11,958 nucleotides of DNA, from positions 1-11,958 of the forward strand of contig JAZUNS010000172.1 of the NCBI GenBank assembly GCA_045604285.1, given 5' to 3'. Of the stretch, positions 1-4,504 are shown piece after piece. How positions within the stretch are numbered: position 1 is the first letter of the stretch; every line of letters starts with the position of its first letter. Below the pieces are notes generated by a model. It saw only the letters and a list, made by a program, of their open reading frames with translations. It made no database searches and had not been told where the DNA came from. The position numbers and the translations under genes were made by a program. This DNA is from SIG636 sp045604285. GTDB lineage: Bacteria; Bacillota; Clostridia; Oscillospirales; CAG-382.

Positions 1-132
1 TCCTCAGCGCTTTCCTCGGCGCTCTCCTCGGCGCTTTCCTCGGCGTTCTCCTCGGCGCTCTCCTCGGCGCTCTCCTCGGCGCTTTCCTCGGCGCTTTCCT
101 CGGCGCTTTCCTCAGCGCTTTCCTCAGCACTT
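1..132 (-). repeat. 12-bp tandem repeat, 11 copies, encoding Ser-Ala-Glu-Glu
   Basis: Eleven exact-length 12-base units (plus-strand consensus TCCTCGGCGCTT) fill positions 1-132 and continue past the left edge. In the M56 frame each unit encodes S-A-E-E, except one unit at 37-48 that encodes N-A-E-E. Differences between units are mostly third-base synonymous changes (AGC/AGT, GCC/GCT, GAG/GAA). The 12-bp period keeps the frame whatever the copy number, so slippage would change tail length without breaking the gene. The tail follows the last membrane segment. Confidence 0.95.
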
Positions 133-1184
133 TGGTCGGTAACGCTTACACTGTCGCCGTCTTCTACGGAGTTTTCGTCACTGTTGGGGTTAGTTAAAAA
201 GCAAACACCGATAGCCACGGCAACGGCAAGGCCGACAATAACAAGCCAAAGCTTTGCTTTTTTATACTTTATAACGTTTTCTATTCTTTGCTTAACACCA
301 ACCTCACCAAAAGCCACGCGGCAGGGAGAAAGTCCTACCCTGTCGGAGCATCCGTAGAAGATAGCGGTTGCATATTCCTTTTTGTAGGAGTCGGACCTTC
401 CTTTTATAACCTTTTCATCACAGGCAAGCTCTATATCCTTACAGAAAAGTATATATGCCAACCAAACGAAAGGGTTAAACCAATGGATAGACAAAACAAG
501 ATACCCGAAAAGCTTTTGCAGATGGTCGCACCTTGATAAATGCATCTTTTCGTGCCTTATTATGATGTCGCGATATCTGTCGTCAAGGCTTGACGGCAGA
601 TATATTCTCGGGTTTATTATACCCACTATAAACGAGGTGCTTATGTCGTCGCAAATTCTTATGCCGTCGCCAACGTCGATGCTGGGAGAAACGCGTTTTT
701 TTAGCCTGAGATACTCCACGGCAAAATACGCGGCCATAACGGTAACCCCCGCTATCCAGACCATGCCCGCTATATCAAGAGGCGACAACGGTGCCCTCTC
801 CTCAACCGCAGGAGTTTCCACGTCGGGCAAGGACGGCACGATGTCGACTGCCGACTGAAAACTATCGGGAGCCACCACATCAGATGCGGGCGGTGTAACG
901 CCGACTGCAGTATCAGAGTTGACGGAGACTTCCGCGTCAACCGCAGGGGGAGCGTATTCCCGGTAGTCGCTTGGAGTTGACGTTCCACCGTCTAATACCA
1001 AGCTGTCAGGCACCAGACTAAAGGGGCTTTCAATAAACACGGGGCACAGCATCCTTATAGCTACCATAACCCACAGCGCCCCCCTCACGCTACCGGAAAG
1101 CTTTTTTAGCAGAGGCCTGAAAACAAGCAGTGCAGCTATTATAAGCGTGCCCGAAAAGCTCATGCGTAAAATAGCTTCAAACAT
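1..1184 (-). CDS. M56-family (BlaR1/MecR1-like) membrane metallopeptidase, 3' end outside window
   Basis: Membrane sensor peptidase that, in the BlaR1/MecR1 family, relieves repression by its partner BlaI-type repressor. I translated the minus strand from ATG 1184 to the left edge (394 complete codons, no stop). Hydrophobic segments lie near residues 10-22, 36-50, 136-156 and 311-330, with another hydrophobic stretch at 224-245. The zinc motif HEKMH (HExxH) is at 211-215 and the third-ligand motif ELACDE at 252-257. A Pro/Ala-rich loop at about 51-135 is probably outside the cell. RIENVIKYKK before the last membrane segment is typical of clostridial members. Residues from 352 are an acidic (SAEE)n tail. 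ATG 1184 is preferred because AGGAG (1197-1193) lies 8 nt upstream; ATG 1190 shares a base with the blaI stop but is only 2 nt from that site. No beta-lactam-binding sensor domain is visible in the window. Family assignment is firm; the inducing signal is unknown. Confidence 0.9.
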   Translation of the reverse strand, partial: MFEAILRMSFSGTLIIAALLVFRPLLKKLSGSVRGALWVMVAIRMLCPVFIESPFSLVPDSLVLDGGTSTPSDYREYAPPAVDAEVSVNSDTAVGVTPPASDVVAPDSFQSAVDIVPSLPDVETPAVEERAPLSPLDIAGMVWIAGVTVMAAYFAVEYLRLKKRVSPSIDVGDGIRICDDISTSFIVGIINPRIYLPSSLDDRYRDIIIRHEKMHLSRCDHLQKLFGYLVLSIHWFNPFVWLAYILFCKDIELACDEKVIKGRSDSYKKEYATAIFYGCSDRVGLSPCRVAFGEVGVKQRIENVIKYKKAKLWLVIVGLAVAVAIGVCFLTNPNSDENSVEDGDSVSVTDQSAEESAEESAEESAEESAEESAEESAEENAEESAEESAEESAE

Positions 1185-1189
1185 TGCCA

Positions 1190-1555
1190 TCACTCCTTTT
1201 CAAAAGCGCTGTCGATCATTAACTTGATTTTTTCCAATTCTTCTTTGTTAGCCTTGCCTCCCGCAGTAAACGCGGCGATGAACGAGGGTAACGAGCCGTT
1301 AAACATTTCATTTACAAATTGACGGCTTTGCATACTGTAAAACTCATCTCTGGTTACAACGGCTTTAACTATACCGCCCTCGTTGCAGAATATTCCGCGC
1401 AGGCTAAGCTTTTTCAAAACGGTATAGGTGGTAGATTTTTTCCAATGCAACTGCTCCTTACAAAGCTCAACCAGCTTGCCCGAGCTTATGGGCTGGTTGC
1501 TCCACACAATATCCGCAAAACGCGCCTCAACTGCGCCCAGTCTTTTTTCTTCCAC
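1190..1555 (-). CDS. blaI: BlaI/MecI-family transcriptional repressor
   Basis: Winged-helix repressor of 121 residues, a normal length for BlaI/MecI (about 120-126). It would bind operators at its own promoter and be inactivated through the M56 peptidase. Family features in the translation are WKKSTTYTVLKKL (38-50, DNA-recognition region) and FVNEMFNGSLPSFIAAF (80-96), close to the usual FxxxxFxGSLxxLLAAF. The frame stays open to an ATG at 1633, but that ATG overlaps the -35 box. GTG 1555 is chosen because AAAGGAGGG lies 5-6 nt upstream and matches where BlaI proteins normally begin. The stop TGA shares its A with an upstream ATG of the M56 gene, so the two are a tightly coupled operon. Whether targets exist beyond its own operon cannot be seen here. 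Confidence 0.9.
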   Translation of the reverse strand: MEEKRLGAVEARFADIVWSNQPISSGKLVELCKEQLHWKKSTTYTVLKKLSLRGIFCNEGGIVKAVVTRDEFYSMQSRQFVNEMFNGSLPSFIAAFTAGGKANKEELEKIKLMIDSAFEKE

Positions 1556-1604
1556 AGCTTTCCCTCCTTTCAGTTTTGGTCTATCGTCTATAAACCACGC
1601 GTTT

Positions 1605-1633
1605 ATATTATCACAACTTTTTACGGTTGTCAA
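1605..1633 (-). promoter_or_regulatory. Promoter of the blaI-M56 operon with possible operator
   Basis: On the minus strand TTGACA (1633-1628) and TAATAT (1610-1605) are separated by exactly 17 nt, a near-consensus sigma-A promoter. The spacer carries an inverted repeat, ACAAC-8 nt-GTTGT, where a repressor such as BlaI could bind (inference). The predicted start, near 1598, gives a leader of roughly 40 nt before GTG 1555. Confidence 0.75.
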
Positions 1634-1672
1634 TAGAAAACATATTAAAACCGCCGATAAAAATTATGATAT

Positions 1673-1703
1673 GCACCCCAACAGTTTGACACTTTTGGGG
1701 TGC
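1673..1703. promoter_or_regulatory. Perfect 9-bp inverted repeat in the divergent intergenic region
   Basis: GCACCCCAA (1673-1681) and TTGGGGTGC (1695-1703) are perfectly complementary. After a single mismatch, AGT/ACT add three more pairs, leaving a 5-nt centre. On the plus strand TTATTATTA follows, so it resembles a terminator, but no plus-strand gene lies upstream. The centre contains TTGACA (1686-1691), which could act as a -35 box with TATTAC at 1708-1713 (16 nt). It may therefore be an operator over a second thrE promoter. Function is uncertain. Confidence 0.5.
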
Positions 1704-1716
1704 TTATTATTACTTG

Positions 1717-1745
1717 TTGCATTTATTTGTTTTGTGTGCTACAAT
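1717..1745 (+). promoter_or_regulatory. Promoter of the thrE-type exporter genes
   Basis: TTGCAT (1717-1722) and TACAAT (1740-1745) are separated by 17 nt, with a TGn extension (TGC) just before the -10. Transcription would start near 1752, about 20 nt before the AAAGGAGG ribosome site (1772-1779). Confidence 0.65.
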
Positions 1746-1786
1746 ACGTGGCAGTATCGCTTAATATATGCAAAGGAGGCTTAGCA

Positions 1787-2539
1787 GTGGAAAAACTATT
1801 TTGCTATGCTATGGATATTGGCGAGCAAATGCTAATTTCCGGCGCCGAGGTTCATAGAGTAGAAGAAAGCATTAGCAGAATGTGCTATGCTTTTGGCGCA
1901 ATGCGAGTTGACGTTTTTATCATAACAACCAGCATGGTCGTTACCGTGCACACAAGTGACCAAAAAATATATACGCAAACAAGAAGAATCACTTCCGCAA
2001 ATACAAATTACGAAAAGCTACATCGCTTAAATCAACTGTCAAGAGAAATCTGTGAAAAGCATTTGACAGAGCAAGAAATTGAAAACAAACTAAACGATGC
2101 AGTTAACTGCAATAAATTTCCGCTTTGGCTGGAGTTAGTTTGTTATGCCGTAATAGCGGGTGCTTTTACCTTGTTTTTTGGTGGAAGCATTACGGACGTG
2201 CTGGTTTCTTTAACGGTCGGGGTTGCTGTTAGGTTGGGTACTATCTTCTTCGACAGAATCATTTCCAATAATATTTTTAAAAAATTCTTTTCTACTGTTA
2301 TGGCTACGTTTTTGGCTTTTCTGGCAGTTGAATTCCGTTTGATTGCAAACGTGGATATGGTAATTATCGGAAACATCATGCCCTTGATCCCCGGCATCGG
2401 CCTCACCAATGCGTTGCGGGATCTATTTACCGGTGACAGCATAGCAGGACTTTTACGAACGATTGAGGCGGTGCTGACGGCGATTGCCATTGCCGCCGGC
2501 TATTTCTTGATTGCTGTGTTGGGAGGATTTGCCCTATGA
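1787..2539 (+). CDS. ThrE-family exporter, large subunit (YjjP/DUF1212-like)
   Basis: Inner-membrane protein of 250 residues matching the ThrE/YjjP half of a two-component exporter. Family members export threonine/serine (ThrE of Corynebacterium) or succinate (E. coli YjjPB); the substrate here is unknown. The cytoplasmic N-terminal part has the signature SGAEVHRVEESISR (18-31). A membrane region with hydrophobic segments at about 114-134, 136-156, 166-182 and 222-248 contains PLIPGIGLTNALRDLFTGD (199-217), diagnostic of the family. GTG 1787 is chosen because AAAGGAGG lies 7 nt upstream and the product then begins at the usual family position; the frame is open further upstream to 1700, but that would precede the promoter. 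The stop overlaps the next start (ATGA), so the two halves are translationally coupled. Confidence 0.9.
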   Translation: MEKLFCYAMDIGEQMLISGAEVHRVEESISRMCYAFGAMRVDVFIITTSMVVTVHTSDQKIYTQTRRITSANTNYEKLHRLNQLSREICEKHLTEQEIENKLNDAVNCNKFPLWLELVCYAVIAGAFTLFFGGSITDVLVSLTVGVAVRLGTIFFDRIISNNIFKKFFSTVMATFLAFLAVEFRLIANVDMVIIGNIMPLIPGIGLTNALRDLFTGDSIAGLLRTIEAVLTAIAIAAGYFLIAVLGGFAL

Positions 2540-3033
2540 CAAAAACAGAAATTATTCAAATTCTGGCAGGCTTTGTCGGAGCAATAGGATTTGCAATACT
2601 GTTTAATATCCGCGGAAAAAAACTGATTGCCGCAGCAGTAGGCGGGTTGTTATCCTGGTTGCTGTTTGTTGTATTAGGTACATATATTGTTAGTGAACCG
2701 GTTCGCTATTTCATCGTGGCTTTGATTATCTCCGCATACGCCGAGATTATGGCAAGATTGCTGAAAAGTCCTACGACGACGTTTATCACAACCTCGTTGA
2801 TCCCTCTAATTCCCGGCGGCTCACTATACTACACGATGACGCACATTTTTCAAGGCAATATGGACACGTTTTTACAAAAAGCGATATATACGCTTCAACT
2901 GACTTCTGCCTTAGCATTGGGTATTATCGTTTCTACAGCCTTTGCAAAAATATTTTACAGAGAAATAAGAAATATAAAAAAGGTGCATTCATATCAAATT
3001 TTTGACCAGCAAAAGCCCGATAAAACAAAATAA
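2536..3033 (+). CDS. ThrE-family exporter, small subunit (YjjB/DUF3815-like)
   Basis: Integral membrane protein of 165 residues, the usual size for the YjjB/DUF3815 partner of YjjP. Hydrophobic segments lie near 6-24, 29-49, 57-75, 85-102 and 117-139. The motif AEIMARLLKSP (69-79) followed by IPLIPGGSLYYTM (89-101) is characteristic of the family. It should form one transporter with the preceding protein; in some relatives the two halves are a single chain. The start overlaps the upstream stop by four bases, and GGGAGG (2521-2526) supplies a ribosome site. The C-terminal tail is basic and cytoplasmic-looking. Confidence 0.88.
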   Translation: MTKTEIIQILAGFVGAIGFAILFNIRGKKLIAAAVGGLLSWLLFVVLGTYIVSEPVRYFIVALIISAYAEIMARLLKSPTTTFITTSLIPLIPGGSLYYTMTHIFQGNMDTFLQKAIYTLQLTSALALGIIVSTAFAKIFYREIRNIKKVHSYQIFDQQKPDKTK

Positions 3034-3061
3034 CCGATATAATTAAATCTATAAAATCGCA

Positions 3062-3080
3062 AATCCCATTTAGTGGGATT
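3062..3080 (+). terminator. Weak hairpin after the exporter genes
   Basis: AATCCCA (3062-3068) and TGGGATT (3074-3080) form a 7-bp stem with a 5-nt loop, 29 nt after the exporter stop codon, followed by ATTTGG. The stem is short and the T tract is poor, so it is only a possible terminator. Confidence 0.35.
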
Positions 3081-3158
3081 ATTTGGATATCTTGTGTCAA
3101 ATAAGCGAAGCGAAAAGCAAAGCGTGCCCGCTTTTTGACAGCAATCTGTTTTACGGCG

Positions 3159-3167
3159 TGGTATAAT
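3159..3167 (+). promoter_or_regulatory. Isolated extended -10 promoter
   Basis: TGGTATAAT (3159-3167) is a perfect TGn plus TATAAT element. The nearest TTGACA (3135-3140) is 21 nt away, which is too far for a standard promoter, so activity would depend on the extended -10. It points into the hairpin at 3184-3227 and not directly at a gene. Confidence 0.45.
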
Positions 3168-3183
3168 GGGTGCAAACAAGATA

Positions 3184-3227
3184 AAAAGCGCCGACAGCTT
3201 TTTGTTACAAAGCCTGTTAGCGCTTTT
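3184..3227. terminator. Imperfect long hairpin with T-rich flanks (terminator or small-RNA hairpin)
   Basis: AAAAGCGC (3184-3191) pairs with GCGCTTTT (3220-3227). Inside, ACAG/CTGT and CTTT/AAAG pair with small bulges. TTTTATGTTTTAT follows on the plus strand and a T-rich run follows on the minus strand, so it could stop transcription from either side. It may end exporter transcription, or be most of a short RNA (about 3174-3235) made from the promoter at 3159-3167. Confidence 0.5.
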
Positions 3228-3384
3228 ATGTTTTATACGCAATTAAAATATCTATATAAACTCTCGGTGCCAAATAATACTTTCCTTTTATAATATAGCC
3301 TACCGTTGAATAGGAAGCAGGCTGAAAAAGATTACGTGCATAAAATTACGGTAAAATTTTGACCTATTAATTTGATAAAAAGTA

Positions 3385-3412
3385 TTGATTTATTCTATTT
3401 TAATGGTATAAT
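3385..3412 (+). promoter_or_regulatory. Probable promoter of the pilus operon
   Basis: TTGATT (3385-3390) and TATAAT (3407-3412) are 16 nt apart with an extended TGG before the -10. The predicted start near 3419 leaves a leader of about 120 nt before the first gene. It is the best match in the interval and points into the operon. Confidence 0.6.
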
Positions 3413-3465
3413 GTTTAAGAACCGTACAGAGCACTTAATTAAAAATATAATGTTTCAGTTACGAT

Positions 3466-3482
3466 AGCCGTCATCGACGGCT
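3466..3482 (+). promoter_or_regulatory. Leader hairpin upstream of the pilus operon
   Basis: AGCCGTC (3466-3472) and GACGGCT (3476-3482) form a perfect 7-bp stem with a 3-nt loop, followed by TTATCTTAT. The stem can extend to GATA/TATC with a 2-nt bulge. Lying between the promoter and the first ribosome site, it is a candidate attenuator or mRNA-stability element. No competing antiterminator was identified. Confidence 0.4.
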
Positions 3483-3539
3483 TTATCTTATGGCATTTTG
3501 TATTCACAATTGTTTCCACAGCAGGGAGGTGGGTAGGTT

Positions 3540-3896
3540 TTGACAGAAAAAGAGTTAAAAAAGCTAAACAGAAAACAACTGTTAGAACTGTTACTTGTTC
3601 AGACCTCCCGTGCTGATGAGCTTGAGGCGCAGCTTACCGAAGCGCGCGCTATGCTTGAAAAAAAAGAGCTGATTGAGATGGAAGCGGGCACAATGGCTGA
3701 GGCTGCTTTGAAGCTTAACGGCGTTTTTGAAGCCGTTGATGCGGCGGCTGCCCAGTATCTTCAAAACATCAAGAACCTTAGTGCTATGATGGAAGAAAAA
3801 GCCCTTTTGGCAGATAGTGGTTTGGGGGTCAGCTCTGACTTAGACCAAATAAATTTATTGTTACCGAAGGTTGACGAGGTGGATGATGAAACGTAA
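3540..3896 (+). CDS. Small coiled-coil protein of unknown function, first gene of the pilus operon
   Basis: Soluble, strongly helical protein of 118 residues with no signal peptide or membrane segment, so probably cytoplasmic. Residues 1-50 (MTEKELKKLNRKQLLELLL onward) are rich in Leu/Glu/Lys with heptad-like spacing, suggesting a coiled coil. Residues 51-92 form a second Ala-rich helical stretch, and the tail (109-118) is acidic. The start is TTG 3540, with GGGAGGTGG (3524-3532) roughly 8-9 nt upstream; no ATG gives a better start. Its end overlaps the signal peptidase start, so the two are coupled. I recall similar small proteins beside signal peptidases in clostridial surface-protein loci, but know no function. 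A role in assembly or regulation is a guess from position. Confidence 0.75.
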   Translation: MTEKELKKLNRKQLLELLLVQTSRADELEAQLTEARAMLEKKELIEMEAGTMAEAALKLNGVFEAVDAAAAQYLQNIKNLSAMMEEKALLADSGLGVSSDLDQINLLLPKVDEVDDET

Positions 3897-4479
3897 AAAT
3901 GCTGACAATCAGCTTTCCTTACCGTCAGCTGAAGCGATACAAACCGAGATAAAGCGCGAAAAGTACAAACAAAGATATAAGCGTGTTTTAAAAAGCACGA
4001 TTTACGCCCTGATAGTTGTGGCAGCCGTTGCGGTGCTGATAGCCACATTGGTGTTGCCCGTCGTTCAGATTGCAGGTAACAGCATGGCGCCTACACTTAA
4101 CGAGGGCGAGATAGTTGTTCTTGTAAAAAGCAGAGATCTTGAAACCGGAGATCTATGCGCTTTTTCTTTTTCAAACAAGGTTTTGATAAAGCGTGTTGTG
4201 GGGCTGCCCGGTGACGTAATAGATATAGACGCCCAGGGTAACGTGTACGTTAATTCCGAGCTTTTGGACGAGCCCTACGTTGTCAACAAATCTTTGGGAG
4301 AATGTGATCTTGAGTTCCCTTACCAAGTGCCGGAAAGTCAATATTTTTTACTTGGGGACCAAAGAGATACTTCTATAGACAGCCGCAGCTCTGTAATCGG
4401 CTGTGTTACCGAGGAACAATTGATAGGAAAGCTTATATTTAGAATTTGGCCTTTGGCTGACATTGAATGGATGGCATAA
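3886..4479 (+). CDS. lepB: Type I signal peptidase (S26 family) of the pilus locus
   Basis: Membrane-bound Ser/Lys peptidase that removes signal peptides from exported proteins. The 197-residue product has a basic cytoplasmic N-terminus (1-37), one membrane segment (about 38-58), and an external catalytic domain. Catalytic Ser66 lies in GNSMAPTL and the general-base Lys102 in IKRVVGLPGD; GDQRDTSIDSR (157-167) is the conserved S26 box. All key residues are present, so it should be active. ATG 3886 is chosen because GAGG (3876-3879) lies 6 nt upstream; ATG 3883 and TTG 3871 are in frame and possible. It overlaps the preceding gene by 11 bp and is followed 25 bp later by the adhesin. Dedicated signal peptidases in pilus loci can process pilins or act as assembly factors (known for SipA/LepA types), so a pilus-specific role is likely but inferred. 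Confidence 0.92.
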   Translation: MKRKNADNQLSLPSAEAIQTEIKREKYKQRYKRVLKSTIYALIVVAAVAVLIATLVLPVVQIAGNSMAPTLNEGEIVVLVKSRDLETGDLCAFSFSNKVLIKRVVGLPGDVIDIDAQGNVYVNSELLDEPYVVNKSLGECDLEFPYQVPESQYFLLGDQRDTSIDSRSSVIGCVTEEQLIGKLIFRIWPLADIEWMA

Positions 4480-4504
4480 AGTCGAAAGCAATACGAGGTT
4501 TATT

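Larger units (their letters stand above)
3034..3539. other. 506-bp non-coding region between the exporter genes and the pilus operon
   Basis: No open frame here has both a ribosome site and recognisable content. The region is AT-rich and holds, from left to right, a weak hairpin (3062-3080), an isolated extended -10 promoter (3159-3167), an imperfect hairpin ending in T-rich sequence (3184-3227), the likely pilus-operon promoter (3385-3412) and a leader hairpin (3466-3482). A short inverted repeat AGCCT...AGGCT (about 3297-3325) lies between these elements and is unassigned. No tRNA or riboswitch was recognised. Confidence 0.7.

Noticed and set aside
1..132. CRISPR-like repeat array at the left edge
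   Set aside because: The 12-bp units are directly contiguous with no spacers and encode an in-frame peptide repeat.
288..988. Open frames on both strands inside the M56 peptidase gene (for example 288-536 plus, 562-858 plus, 770-988 minus)
   Set aside because: The M56 frame has HExxH, ELACDE and membrane segments throughout this stretch, so the others are shadows.
1556..1633. Longer BlaI starting at ATG 1633
   Set aside because: That ATG coincides with the -35 box of the operon promoter. GTG 1555 has a strong ribosome site and gives the normal family length.
3034..3539. tRNA, riboswitch or mobile-element end in the long intergenic region
   Set aside because: No cloverleaf, known aptamer core, transposase fragment or flanking terminal repeat could be recognised by eye.
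3490..3543. A 17-codon leader ORF (ATG 3490) whose TGA overlaps the TTG start at 3540
   Set aside because: The overlap is suggestive of coupling, but there is no ribosome site upstream of ATG 3490 and its coding sequence overlaps the ribosome site of the next gene. Chance cannot be excluded.
4463..4504. Earlier TTG start for the adhesin
   Set aside because: It lies inside the signal peptidase gene, has no good ribosome site, and would place polar residues ahead of the signal sequence. ATG 4505 has GAGG at a proper distance.
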